Origin: Candidatus Bipolaricaulota bacterium
Lineage (GTDB): Bacteria > Bipolaricaulota > Bipolaricaulia > UBA7950 > UBA9294
Length of the DNA stretch: 64,000 nt
Assembly (NCBI GenBank): GCA_028277345.1
Contig: JANQGM010000017.1
Coordinates: 62,001 to 126,000 of the forward strand
Reading direction: 5' to 3'
Shown here: positions 1 to 8,490 of the stretch, piece after piece
Numbering within the stretch: the stretch's first letter is position 1
How the letters are laid out: each line of letters begins with the position of its first letter
Position numbers and translations under genes: made by a program
The notes under the pieces: generated by a model
Databases searched by the model: none
What the model was told of the DNA's origin: nothing
The model's input: only the letters and a program-made list of their open reading frames with translations

Positions 1-360
1 TCGAATTGCTCCGTTCACAAACTCCCAGAGATCCAATGCCGACCAGTCTTCATCATCTCCTGTAAAGCCTGATCCGTCTTCCAGACGCGACATCAAACGG
101 AAGTTGTTGATGAGATGCACTAGGAGAGTTGCCTGTCTCTCAGCTGCCTCGAGCATGTCTAGACGCTCACGCGCCGATATTCGCTCAGTCGACTTTGCCC
201 CTTCAATAGCCCATCGAATGGCGGTCAACGGAGATATAAGCTGGTGTGCGAGGTTCTGCATGTATCGTCGTGTGGCAGCCCTCGATTCCTCAAGCTCCTC
301 TCGGAGCATCTGATTCTCCACTCTGAGATCGTTGGACGCACGGTTGTCGCTCGATACCAT
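1..360 (-). CDS. Sensor histidine kinase, partial (runs off the left edge)
   Basis: The frame opens at an ATG at 360 (AGGAG 4-5 nt upstream) and stays open for 120 codons to the window edge. A short coiled-coil-like stretch (residues about 12-30) leads into an H-box, QNLAHQLISPLTAI, around residue 36, which is the dimerisation/phosphoacceptor motif of HisKA kinases; His is the predicted phosphorylation site. A second helix rich in Leu and Arg follows, as expected of the HisKA hairpin. The ATPase domain must lie left of the window. No transmembrane segment precedes the H-box, so the protein is probably soluble, or the start is internal to a larger architecture. It points away from the tubulin-like gene and may or may not belong to the mobile element. 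Kinase assignment is firm; substrate and partner are unknown. Confidence 0.75.
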   Translation of the reverse strand, partial: MVSSDNRASNDLRVENQMLREELEESRAATRRYMQNLAHQLISPLTAIRWAIEGAKSTERISARERLDMLEAAERQATLLVHLINNFRLMSRLEDGSGFTGDDEDWSALDLWEFVNGAIR

Positions 361-848
361 CGCTCTCCTGTCACTTGGCCTAGCACATCCGGAAATAACA
401 GACACGTATGACTCTGCACTCGCGGAAACTGCATCCTAGTCTCGTGCACATATCCTACACATGGGATCTGCGATGAACAACCATCAGCTGAGGTGAGCTT
501 CGTAGGGCGGCGCTAGAGCATTATCGCTAGTAGGATGCGCTCAAGGCGCTTCTCTCGATAGGGTATTCTCGGGAGATCTGTGGATTGGAATGCAATTGAC
601 AAACCCGATCTACAAGACGAGAGACGTACTCGGTTGCCGCTCAGCGACTCCGCTATGTGTCCAGCAGCACAAGCATTGCTCCCGACTAGGCGGAGTTCGA
701 GGTTGCCCATCAGAAGGGATACACAGTCACTGTCTGATGGCAAGAAAAGCAGAATCTTACATATGCTCAGCCTCCATGATAGACTCCTGGCGGAGTTCCT
801 TGTCCAGCTGCTTACCTGATAACTCTGGGACTCTGGGGAGCTTGGGAT
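361..848. other. Intergenic region between the kinase and the tubulin-like gene
   Basis: A 488-nt divergent intergenic region. Overlapping short frames exist on both strands but none shows a recognisable domain or a good ribosome-binding site. It must contain promoters for both flanking genes. A TTGACA occurs at about 597 but I see no convincing -10 box at the right distance. Nothing else is assignable. Confidence 0.4.
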
Positions 849-3332
849 GTGAGCCACGGATTCTGTAGATCTCTAATAGTCGGGCTCGGCGGCACGGGCG
901 TTCGCGCGCTAGTGCATCTCAAGACGCTGTACCATCGCCTCTTTGGAGGCGTGCCGCCTGTTGTGAGTTTCCTTGGGATCGACACTGACGAGGCCGCTCT
1001 CGAAACCCTTATGCTCGATGGAGAACCGATCTCGCTGTCCCAAGCGGAGTTCATTAGGCTCACGGCGATGGATGCACGGACCCTAGTCTCCATGACTCCT
1101 GAAATCGCCGCATGGGCGCCGCCCGAAGACCGAATGAACTATCGAGATGTGGTGGGAGGAGCAGGGGCTCGGAGAGCATCTGGGAGGCTTGCACTCTTCA
1201 ATCGTGCCAACATTGTTCTAGAATCTCTTCGTGATCGCCTATACACAATTAACTCACTTCAATCAGCGGATGGGTTCGAGTTCGGCGAGACTGAAGGGGT
1301 AACGGTTGATCCGGAGAGGCGAAGTATCATAATCATCTCCTCGATCGCTGGCGGAACTGGGAGCGGGATACTCCTCGATATCGCTTTCATGTGCAGATCT
1401 CTGTTTCCCCAATCGGTCGATCCTCTTTATGGCTACCTGCTAATGCCTGGCCTCTACGTACGACTTCCTGCAACTTACTTCGTTGAATCGAATGCCTATG
1501 CAACGCTGAAGGAGCTTGACTTCTTCCTCAACTGCGAGGAGAAGACTGATGTGAGTTATCCCGGAGTGAACCAGCCAATTCCTTGGGGCGGCCCCACAGC
1601 GAGGCCGTTCGACTTCACACACCTGATAGACAACGTGAACTCTCGCGGGCAAAGAGTGGAGGAAATCGATTCGCTGCTTTCTATGCTTGCGCATGGAGTC
1701 TTCCTCAATCTACTGTGGGAAGATACATCGAGCCGCCCCCGCGACACCCGATCATACCTCGTGAACATGTCTGCGATACTTGATGCACTGACTCCCTGGC
1801 AAGGTCAGGCACCTCACTACATCGGGATGGGGCTGTCCACGCTTGAACTCCCGAAGAGCCGAAGCGTGTGTAGTCATACGCCGCGAATCGCTGAGGATGT
1901 TCTCCGAGATTGGTTGCTAGGGAGCTCCGGCAATCCTGAGGCGAGTCGGCATGCTGGGTGTGAGTACATTCGGGATAGCGTCGTACGAGCGAGTTCTCTA
2001 GCCGCCCATATCAAGAGAACATGGCAGCGAAAGACGTCAGTTGTGGCTCCTTCAATGGAGAGTATCTCTCGAGAGGATTCTCAGCTTGATCGGGGGACAC
2101 GCCATTCAAACGCGACTGAACGCTTTAGAGAGCAGTTGAGCATGCTCGTCGCAGCTGAGGAATTCTCCAGTGAGACGTTGGCCCATAGCCTTCAGCGACT
2201 GATAGATGACAAGCTCTCTTCAGAGCTGCACATGTCGCGAAGCCGAATCTCCGAAGTCCTTGCATTCCTTGACGGGGCGTCTGCGGCGATCACCGAGGAG
2301 ATGGATGTCCTGAGCGGACAACTGCAGGAGATGCGGACTCGTCTGGCAGAATCATCTGTCGATCGTGTCAAGACCGACCAAGTGCCGCGGCTGAGCAGAA
2401 GGCAGAGGCGGCTAGCCCGACAATCACATGGCAGCGAACTTGACTTTGCCAGGGACGAAATGAACCTTCTAACCGAGGAGGCTGCTGGAGTTGTTGCACA
2501 CAGGGTCCTTCGAGGGCTCAAGGCACATTGCGAGGGGTTGACCAGACTGCTTGGCACTGCTCAGGCTGTAGTGCATACCGCTTGCGCCCCTGCAACTGAG
2601 AGCACGAGGCATCGCAGACGATCATCCTCCTTCGCAATGCCTTTCTTGATTGACGTCGGGGCCGACTATCTCTCCAGACTGCTCGAGGAGGCTGTATCAT
2701 CTGAAGCGGTAACTAGTCTGTTGGAAAGTCTTGGGCAGTCCCTTGGTTTCTCCGCAACCGTCAAACTCCCCGATTTAGCACTGATTCAGCCTAGGAGGCT
2801 CAGAGGTGCGCTTGAGAAGGAAGTCGAGGAGCTCCTACTCCGAGCGCTTGAGGGGGCCACCCTTGACGACGCGCTTGAGTACCAGGGCGGTGAGGCGAAG
2901 GAAAGCACTCAGAGCGTTGCTCGGTATGTAGAGATCGCCATTGATGCAGCGACGCCTATGTGGCAAGTAGAGCCTCCACCAGGAGTGAGTATCGAGGAAA
3001 TGACCACTATCTTCATTCCACGGACTTCAAATCATGAGAACTCGGCGATTGGCAGGCTTCTGAGGAACTCATCCGGATGTTTCCGACCGAACTGGAGCAG
3101 CCGACCCGGATGGCATTTGTGCTGCGGCCCCGAGGAGAACTCTGCATACGTGCTCCGGGTTGAGATCGCCGCATGTCTCTCGGGCTTGCGAGAGTCGCTA
3201 TCTCCCCTACGCCGCAAGTACCTGGAGCTTGAGCGATCGCCCGAATACGCATACACAGCCCACATCCACAGGGATTGGGTTGGCGCAAAGGGGCTTCCTG
3301 ACATTCTTAACCCTTCTGGCGATCCCGTGTAG
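849..3332 (+). CDS. Large tubulin/FtsZ-like GTPase (Tubulin_2-type)
   Basis: 827 residues from a GTG start with GGGGAG 8 nt upstream. The N-terminus has the glycine-rich nucleotide loop GLGGTGVRAL (12-21), then GIDTDE (43-48), and the tubulin signature GGTGSG at 168-173 preceded by four hydrophobic residues, as in the T4 loop of FtsZ/tubulin. These features fit the bacterial tubulin-like family (Pfam Tubulin_2), whose members are much longer than FtsZ. The middle (about 430-600) is rich in Arg, Glu and Leu and probably helical; the C-terminal 200 residues have no recognised domain. There is no transmembrane segment. It converges with a KAP NTPase and shares the recombinase island with a predicted membrane-anchored DNA-binding protein. 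By family it should bind GTP and may polymerise; its role in DNA positioning, defence or membrane remodelling is unknown. Confidence 0.75.
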   Translation: MSHGFCRSLIVGLGGTGVRALVHLKTLYHRLFGGVPPVVSFLGIDTDEAALETLMLDGEPISLSQAEFIRLTAMDARTLVSMTPEIAAWAPPEDRMNYRDVVGGAGARRASGRLALFNRANIVLESLRDRLYTINSLQSADGFEFGETEGVTVDPERRSIIIISSIAGGTGSGILLDIAFMCRSLFPQSVDPLYGYLLMPGLYVRLPATYFVESNAYATLKELDFFLNCEEKTDVSYPGVNQPIPWGGPTARPFDFTHLIDNVNSRGQRVEEIDSLLSMLAHGVFLNLLWEDTSSRPRDTRSYLVNMSAILDALTPWQGQAPHYIGMGLSTLELPKSRSVCSHTPRIAEDVLRDWLLGSSGNPEASRHAGCEYIRDSVVRASSLAAHIKRTWQRKTSVVAPSMESISREDSQLDRGTRHSNATERFREQLSMLVAAEEFSSETLAHSLQRLIDDKLSSELHMSRSRISEVLAFLDGASAAITEEMDVLSGQLQEMRTRLAESSVDRVKTDQVPRLSRRQRRLARQSHGSELDFARDEMNLLTEEAAGVVAHRVLRGLKAHCEGLTRLLGTAQAVVHTACAPATESTRHRRRSSSFAMPFLIDVGADYLSRLLEEAVSSEAVTSLLESLGQSLGFSATVKLPDLALIQPRRLRGALEKEVEELLLRALEGATLDDALEYQGGEAKESTQSVARYVEIAIDAATPMWQVEPPPGVSIEEMTTIFIPRTSNHENSAIGRLLRNSSGCFRPNWSSRPGWHLCCGPEENSAYVLRVEIAACLSGLRESLSPLRRKYLELERSPEYAYTAHIHRDWVGAKGLPDILNPSGDPV

Positions 3333-3391
3333 TGGAAGCTACCGGTGAGTGAACACGGCTCATAGACAGACTATGGTCTCAGAGCATGTAT

Positions 3392-5038
3392 CTAGCCCTG
3401 ACGCGATTGGAGTGTCAGGGTTTGCAGAATGAGGGACTCGAAAACCGCCCAACCAGCATCAACTGTGTCGTTTTCTGCAAGCGTCTCCGCGAATCCGCTC
3501 AGATACGGCATCGCTTTTGAGACCGCTCTGGAAAAGCCTTCGAAGTTGATCTCCGTTTCGCGATCCTCCAGGAAGTCACCCCACCCCTCCGTCCACAGGT
3601 GCTGAGCGAGAGCGTGGGCACCTGCTTCGGGATCGCCCCATTGGAGAAGTGTCACATCCTCACCCGCCAAAACGGGAGCGATCCTCCGGACTCTTGGCGA
3701 AAACTCACCATCAAGTCCAAATTCCTGCCTTTCCTCATTCGCCGATCCCAAATGGAGTTCCTCAGACGTGACTTGGAACATGCTTGTCGCTCTGCGCCAC
3801 GGCTCTCGCTGCAACCACTCCCTGCTGGTCTCCGCGCTCAGGAAATCACACAGAAGGCGATCGGACCCAAGCTTATCGGCAACCACGCCCCATGCCTGTG
3901 GTGGGGAGAAGTGCAAAGCCTGTGAATCGCCCTGCCACTGTCCTATGCTGCTGCAGATCTCAGGACTGGTCGTCAGGACATCGTACACATCGCGCCACAG
4001 CAACTGAAGGAGTCGATCAGTTGCAAAGGCAGACACTGGGACTACCTCGCTGGTAATCAGCAAGTCGCTCTGAAGGCTCTGGTACATGGCTCTAGCAACA
4101 AGGACGCTGTTGATGAATGAGATGGCTGATCTGGGAACGCCTCGACACGCAGTGGCTAGCAATGGCAGAATTGGCTCGAAATCGGCCTGAGTCTCTTCGG
4201 GGACACTTGAAAGCAGTGATCTCGTGAACTCAAGCATGCGGGGAGCGTTGTCTGGTAGGTAGAACGGGAGCTGCACAATCTTCTCCAGGTACTCCCGACC
4301 CGAGAAATCATCCACACCATATTCACTCGAATACTGATGCTCCAAGTGCTCAAGAAGAATGCGGGGTGAGACACCAAGAATGAAGATGATACCCGGCTGA
4401 GACATAGCAAGCTTTGTCGCTTCAAGAAGCCGGACCGCGTTATTCGGCATGCAACGGTCCATGTCATCCACGAGCACCACGACACGGCATTCCTCTGGGA
4501 TGTGAATCTGGTCAAGCTGCCGAAACACATCGACATAGAGGGACTCACAACGCATGCCCCGCCATCGATTTCGTGACAAGGAACGAACTAGGATCTCTCC
4601 ATCGAGGGAGAGTGAAGGGGTCATCGCAGATACGCTCGGCAGTCCCAGGGAGAGATTCAGAGATGATACAACCGACCTTAGAGTCCGAGTCATTCGCCTT
4701 CCCTCTCGAGGGAGAAGCTTGCGGAAAGCAGAGTTGTCAGAATCCTCAAGCGCAGTCAAGATTCGATGTAGCAGAGGAATCAGGGGATGAACTTCTCGCT
4801 CATATCTCCATGCATTGAACCAGATGGGCAAGATGTTTTGCCTAGCGGAGAGTTCCGATTCAATGAGTCTCAGCAAGCTTGTCTTGCCAGTCCCCCATCT
4901 TCCGTACACGCCAATAGTGAGTGCTTCATGATTATCCTCAACTACCCTACAGATAGTCTGGGCGTAGTGAGAGAAACCCAACTCGTCTGGCTTCGGAGAT
5001 CTGCCCTCGCAGATGGCGCTATCGCTGACTATCTTCAT
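3392..5038 (-). CDS. KAP-family P-loop NTPase
   Basis: 548 residues from ATG 5038 (GAGG 5 nt upstream; a GTG two codons earlier is possible). Walker A is GRWGTGKTS at 46-54, a FNAWRYE motif characteristic of KAP NTPases follows at 74-80, and Walker B is VVVLVDDMDRC ending near 196. The family (named for Kidins220/ARMS and PifA) includes PifA, a phage-exclusion protein, and many members sit in mobile or defence loci. Most KAP proteins insert transmembrane helices between the Walker motifs; here the insert (about 100-165) is short and only weakly hydrophobic, so this looks like a soluble member. The C-terminal half (280-548) has no known domain. It is convergent with the tubulin-like gene (60 nt between stops). 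Family call is strong; function on this island is inference. Confidence 0.85.
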   Translation of the reverse strand: MKIVSDSAICEGRSPKPDELGFSHYAQTICRVVEDNHEALTIGVYGRWGTGKTSLLRLIESELSARQNILPIWFNAWRYEREVHPLIPLLHRILTALEDSDNSAFRKLLPREGRRMTRTLRSVVSSLNLSLGLPSVSAMTPSLSLDGEILVRSLSRNRWRGMRCESLYVDVFRQLDQIHIPEECRVVVLVDDMDRCMPNNAVRLLEATKLAMSQPGIIFILGVSPRILLEHLEHQYSSEYGVDDFSGREYLEKIVQLPFYLPDNAPRMLEFTRSLLSSVPEETQADFEPILPLLATACRGVPRSAISFINSVLVARAMYQSLQSDLLITSEVVPVSAFATDRLLQLLWRDVYDVLTTSPEICSSIGQWQGDSQALHFSPPQAWGVVADKLGSDRLLCDFLSAETSREWLQREPWRRATSMFQVTSEELHLGSANEERQEFGLDGEFSPRVRRIAPVLAGEDVTLLQWGDPEAGAHALAQHLWTEGWGDFLEDRETEINFEGFSRAVSKAMPYLSGFAETLAENDTVDAGWAVFESLILQTLTLQSRQG

Positions 5039-5044
5039 GGCCAC

Positions 5045-5330
5045 CTCGATCTGACAGGACTAAGTGCTTCGATTGCCCTGATTCGTACGACGCGCTTCGA
5101 CCGTCACCCATGAGTGGATACTAGGGGAAAGGACAGCTGGATGTCTAAACAATCTTCCTGACATACGCGATGAAGGTCTCAGCTCTGCTTGCGACCTCAG
5201 TATGAGTCTTTGGTTGACTTGAGTTGGTGCTATGATGTGTATCTAACATCATCACGTAGCGAAGTACTCATAGGTACCAGCGTGAAGCTCTGGGTACCGC
5301 CAAGTACTCGCAAGAAAGGAGGTACGACAA
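5045..5330. promoter_or_regulatory. Divergent control region with inverted repeat and first GGTACC pair
   Basis: A 286-nt region between the divergent KAP and membrane-anchored RHH-like genes. It holds a perfect 7-bp inverted repeat, ATGATGT (5232-5238) and ACATCAT (5246-5252), a likely operator. Just downstream are AAGTACTC direct repeats (5262-5269 and 5302-5309, 40 bp apart) enclosing two GGTACC sites (5273-5278 and 5293-5298). TTGACT at about 5214 could be a -35 box for the plus-strand gene. Both genes could be controlled from here. Confidence 0.45.
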
Positions 5331-5867
5331 GTGAGTAGACCCGTGAAGATATCGAACGAGCTGTTCGGTGCACTGCAAGAAGACGCACTGTCTCGTGGCA
5401 TATCCATGCAGCAAGCTCTCTCCGACAGGTTGATGGCTCTCCAGGCTCAAGCTGAATCGACTGCGCAGGATCGCGACGAACTCGAAGAATCTCTGTCATC
5501 TGCAGAAGCCGAACTACATGCAGCGTTGGCTAGGGGATCTGACAGCCAATCGTCCATAGACAGACTCCGCAACGAGCGCGAGGAACTTCTGACTGTGATC
5601 GATGAGATGGACGCGGCCGAATCACAACTTGAGCTAGAGCTTTCGCAACTGCGAGCAGCTGTATGCCAAGCAAACTGTGAGAAGCAGGCATCCGAAACGG
5701 AGAAGGAACGACTGGAAAGCCAGCGCAATGCTCTGTTGAACATCTTATGCGTTCTCGGAGTTGTTGGACTCCTGGCATTTGCTGCTCGCCGGCTCTTCCC
5801 ACCAATCAAGACGGAAGAACCCGCGGTACCAGCAACTGGGAACGTGGTACCATCGTGGTACCGGTAG
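5331..5867 (+). CDS. Predicted RHH-like/coiled-coil protein with C-terminal membrane anchor
   Basis: 178 residues, GTG start with AAAGGAGGT 8 nt upstream. Residues 4-36 (a short strand PVKIS, then two amphipathic helices split by RGIS) resemble a ribbon-helix-helix DNA-binding fold. Residues about 38-133 are highly charged with heptad-like Leu/Glu spacing and should form a long coiled coil. Residues 134-152 are a single hydrophobic span, followed by an Arg-Arg and a short Pro-rich tail. A DNA-binding head tethered to the membrane through a coiled coil is unusual. GGTACC repeats occur just upstream and at the gene's 3' end. I infer a DNA-to-membrane adaptor, perhaps for the tubulin-like protein. 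The RHH call is by eye and could be wrong; the coiled coil and anchor are clear. Confidence 0.6.
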   Translation: MSRPVKISNELFGALQEDALSRGISMQQALSDRLMALQAQAESTAQDRDELEESLSSAEAELHAALARGSDSQSSIDRLRNEREELLTVIDEMDAAESQLELELSQLRAAVCQANCEKQASETEKERLESQRNALLNILCVLGVVGLLAFAARRLFPPIKTEEPAVPATGNVVPSWYR

Positions 5868-5872
5868 GTACT
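5822..5872. repeat. GGTACC iteron-like cluster
   Basis: Three GGTACC sites (5825-5830, 5846-5851, 5857-5862) plus a GGTACT (5867-5872) lie in 51 nt spanning the 3' end of the membrane-anchored protein gene. Two share the 9-mer CGTGGTACC (5843-5851 and 5854-5862), exactly 11 bp apart, placing them on one face of the helix. With the sites at 5273, 5293, 6180 and 8328, seven GGTACC occur in 3 kb, against only about three that I found in the remaining chromosome of this window. A protein-binding iteron array is the simplest reading. Confidence 0.5.
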
Positions 5873-5879
5873 TGGTGAT

Positions 5880-6458
5880 ATGGCGAAGATCGAAGCGTGG
5901 GAACAGAGGATCAGAGATGACATCGAGATGTTCGCAAATCAAGCGAACAGCCTGTTCGACTTGATCTTCATCACACATTATGAGACTCCAGCCGAGGATG
6001 GTGAGGAGATCCCAAATGTCGATGTCGCTAATGATCCGAAGTGGCCGGAGAAGCTGCGACCCATGGTTCGCGATCTGTACGACATCTATCTCTCGATTCT
6101 TCGCTCGGTTGTCGCAGATGAGGACGGTGAGTCAGAGGCATGGCGGGAATACATCCAGATCGCGGCAGACTTTGTTGATGGTACCGAGGTGAAACTGAGG
6201 GCTGTTTGGCACGGCGAAGAACTACGTCGGAGTACGGAGCTTCACCATGAGACGTTCACCAAGAACTTCGTGGCGTTCACGTTGGCGGATTGGCTTCTTG
6301 ACTACTTCACTCGCTACAAGGATCTGGTGCATCTAGGCGTCTGTCGCGTGTGCCACAAGGTCTACTTGAAGCCGAAGCATGGCCAGAAGATGCGCTACTG
6401 CTCTCCCGCACATCGTCAGAAGGCATACAGGAAGCGAAAGAAGGAAGCGGATGACTAA
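5880..6458 (+). CDS. CGNR-like zinc-finger protein of the element
   Basis: 192 residues starting ATG 12 nt after the preceding gene. Residues 1-150 are mostly helical and acidic with no recognised domain. The C-terminus carries C155-x2-C158 and C174-x3-H178 (YCSPAHRQKAYRKRKK), a four-ligand zinc site followed by a strongly basic tail, resembling the CGNR zinc finger, a DNA-binding domain usually at the C-terminus of proteins with an N-terminal helical sensor domain. This makes a transcription regulator plausible. It is downstream of the membrane-anchored protein in the same orientation and probably cotranscribed. A GGTACC lies inside it at 6180. The zinc site is clear; the family name and function are inference. 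Confidence 0.6.
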   Translation: MAKIEAWEQRIRDDIEMFANQANSLFDLIFITHYETPAEDGEEIPNVDVANDPKWPEKLRPMVRDLYDIYLSILRSVVADEDGESEAWREYIQIAADFVDGTEVKLRAVWHGEELRRSTELHHETFTKNFVAFTLADWLLDYFTRYKDLVHLGVCRVCHKVYLKPKHGQKMRYCSPAHRQKAYRKRKKEADD

Positions 6459-6551
6459 AGAATGCAGTCCCTCTCTTTTTTCGGAAGGCGTGTTACGATG
6501 TTTATTCTACATAATCAGCAACGGGCAGAAAGGAAACCCTAGAGCCAACCC

Positions 6552-6746
6552 GTGAAAGACCAATCGATGGATCTCCGCGTGACGATCGTTCGCCCTGGTG
6601 CGAATGAGACACCAAAGGAGATTCACATTGGTCTTTCGCGACTTGCGCGAGTGATTGCGGAGCATCTGAAGGGTGAGAAGCCTGAAGAGAAGGAGATTTC
6701 GATGAAATCGATCCTTGGATTGTCTGCAGATCCCGATGAGACTTAG
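6552..6746 (+). CDS. Small hypothetical protein upstream of the recombinase
   Basis: 64 residues from GTG 6552, or 59 from ATG 6567; neither start has a strong ribosome-binding site. The sequence is polar and charged, with a beta-like N-terminus (DLRVTIVRPG) and a basic-acidic C-terminal half, and no recognised domain. It is 36 nt upstream of the recombinase in the same direction, a position often taken by directionality factors or small regulators of serine integrases. That role is only a guess. AT-rich sequence at 6490-6520 (TATTCT and CATAAT) could hold its promoter. Confidence 0.5.
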   Translation: MKDQSMDLRVTIVRPGANETPKEIHIGLSRLARVIAEHLKGEKPEEKEISMKSILGLSADPDET

Positions 6747-6782
6747 AATGGTTTTCGCACTTCATCAAGGAGATGAACTCTC

Positions 6783-8339
6783 ATGAATGTCGTTCTCTAT
6801 GCGCGCGTGTCGTCTGAGAAGCAGGCTGACAAAGGGATATCAATCCCGGCACAGCTGGACCGTCTGAAGGAGTTCTGCCAGGTAAACGACCATCTGATTC
6901 TGAATGAGTTTGTGGATGAGGGAATCACTGGCACTACAGACAAGCGGCCTGCGTTTCGCAAGATGATCCAGTTCTGTCGCTTCAGCCAGGAAGTGGATGC
7001 GGTTATCGTCTGGTCATTCAGTCGATTCTCTAGGGATCGAGTGCACTCGGCTGTGTACAAGAGACTTCTATCAGAGAACGGTGTGAAAGTGATATCCATT
7101 ACAGAGCACATCACGCCCGGAATCGAGGCAGAAGTGATTGAGGGCTTCTTCGAGCTGCTCGACAGCCAGAAGCCTAAGCGCAGTGCTGTGGATACGATGA
7201 GAGGAATGGCAGAAGTCGCACGCCAAGGCTTCTATCCATTCTCCACACGCACAGTTGGATACAAGCGTGTCCAGGTTGGGGATGGGAAGAGGAAGTGGTT
7301 CCAGTTCATCCCGGACGAGGACGATGCTCCACTCATTCGGAGGATCTTCGACATCTACCTCGCTAAAGGAGTTGGAGCAAAGGAAGTAGCAAAGAGACTC
7401 AATGAAGAGGGGCTGAGAACGCCCAAGGGCAAGCTCTGGGGCACGAAGTCTGTGCTTCGAATCCTGCGCAACACGATATACAAAGGCACACTCTCCTTGA
7501 GATTCAAGACGAAGCATGCTCAGTACCTTCAGGAGAAGGATCAGCAGATCGTTATTGAGGATGCGCATGAGCCAATCATCAGTCCCGCAACGTTCGACAA
7601 GGCGCAGGAGCTTCTCGGAAGGCGATCCAAAGCAAGTCCCAAGAGTCTAGGGAGTGACTACCTACTGAGCAGCTTACTCAGTTGTGGCATGTGTGGTGCG
7701 CCGATGTATGGCAAGTCAGCAAAGTCGGGGCAGTACCACTACTACGAGTGCATGAGGCGTATCGAATCAGGTCCCGATGCCTGCTCTCTCAAGGCCATCA
7801 ATGCCTCGAACCTCGATGCAGTTGTGCTAGAGAAGACAAGCGAAGTGCTTCTTGAGCCCACCAACATCGAAGCATTGACACAGCAAGTGAATGATGAGTT
7901 GGGCGATCACGAGCAGTTACTCGCAGATCGCTTGAAGACAGTGGAGGCTGAAATCCAGAAGCGGCGTACTCAGGCAGAGCGCCTTCTTGATGTCATCGAG
8001 AACGGAACTGACGATACGACACTGATTGTTGAGAGACTGTCAACTCGCAAAGACGAGCTGCGTCTTCTGGAGGCCGAGAGACTCACGTTGAAATCAGAAG
8101 ACGCAGCCAACATGATCCAGCAGGTGGATCTGGATCGCGTACTTCCCTACGTGGAGTCTCTGCGCGAGACGCTCGATGCGACATCAGTGAAGACCCAGCG
8201 GTTCATCCTGAAGTCGTTCATCAAGCGAATCACGCTAGGGAATAGGGAGATCACGATTGAGTACTCGATCCCTCAGGAACGAAACGTCACCGCACCGAGG
8301 AATGGAGTTCTCGGTATGGTGACATCTGGTACCCCCTAG
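6783..8339 (+). CDS. Large serine recombinase (site-specific integrase)
   Basis: 518 residues, ATG with AAGGAG about 10 nt upstream. The N-terminal resolvase domain has the catalytic Ser10 in ARVSSEKQ and the conserved WSFSRFSRD about residue 78-86. The Recombinase domain follows (about 160-260), then a zinc-ribbon (CGMC near 300 and a later C-x8-C pair), then a coiled-coil-like Leu/Glu-rich segment (380-460) typical of integrases of this group. It should integrate and excise the element by a Ser-linked double-strand break between attP and attB. Its stop lies about 100 nt from the proposed right attachment site. Codon use and GC are lower than in the genes right of 8500. Confidence 0.93.
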   Translation: MNVVLYARVSSEKQADKGISIPAQLDRLKEFCQVNDHLILNEFVDEGITGTTDKRPAFRKMIQFCRFSQEVDAVIVWSFSRFSRDRVHSAVYKRLLSENGVKVISITEHITPGIEAEVIEGFFELLDSQKPKRSAVDTMRGMAEVARQGFYPFSTRTVGYKRVQVGDGKRKWFQFIPDEDDAPLIRRIFDIYLAKGVGAKEVAKRLNEEGLRTPKGKLWGTKSVLRILRNTIYKGTLSLRFKTKHAQYLQEKDQQIVIEDAHEPIISPATFDKAQELLGRRSKASPKSLGSDYLLSSLLSCGMCGAPMYGKSAKSGQYHYYECMRRIESGPDACSLKAINASNLDAVVLEKTSEVLLEPTNIEALTQQVNDELGDHEQLLADRLKTVEAEIQKRRTQAERLLDVIENGTDDTTLIVERLSTRKDELRLLEAERLTLKSEDAANMIQQVDLDRVLPYVESLRETLDATSVKTQRFILKSFIKRITLGNREITIEYSIPQERNVTAPRNGVLGMVTSGTP

Positions 8340-8408
8340 TGGACAGCTTTCGAACTCCTGATCAATGAGAGCCTTGCTCATCCCGCTAGCTGCACCCAGT
8401 GGAACTCC

Positions 8409-8447
8409 AACTCGCATCGCATCATCTGAAGGCTATTGATGCGAGTT
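8409..8447. repeat. 10-bp inverted repeat at the element/chromosome junction
   Basis: AACTCGCATC (8409-8418) and GATGCGAGTT (8438-8447) are perfect inverted repeats with a 19-nt spacer. The right arm runs into the T-loop of the tRNA fragment. This symmetry suits a recombinase half-site pair or a hairpin; no T-tract follows, so it is not a standard terminator. Confidence 0.5.
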
Positions 8448-8465
8448 CGAATCCTCTTGGCCGTA
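8445..8465 (+). pseudogene. 3' fragment of a tRNA gene (candidate attR)
   Basis: The sequence GTTCGAATCC fits the invariant T-loop (G53, TTCGAAT, C61). It is followed by a 5-nt T-stem strand (8453-8457), a 7-nt acceptor strand TGGCCGT (8458-8464) and A73; no CCA is encoded. The left T-stem strand (8440-8444) does not pair, and no acceptor partner ACGGCCA occurs in the 100 nt upstream, so the tRNA is truncated here. If real, the 5' half should lie left of this window at the element's other end. Integration in tRNA genes is usual for tyrosine integrases and rarer for serine ones, so this needs the attL side to confirm. Confidence 0.45.
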
Positions 8466-8490
8466 CCCAGATGATGGCACTCTCTGAAGA

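Noticed and set aside
225-449. 74-codon minus frame over the kinase start
   Set aside because: It shadows the histidine kinase frame, which has the H-box and ribosome-binding site.
8340-8465. Intact tRNA gene
   Set aside because: Only the T-loop and 3' acceptor strand are present; the partner strands do not occur in the upstream 100 nt.
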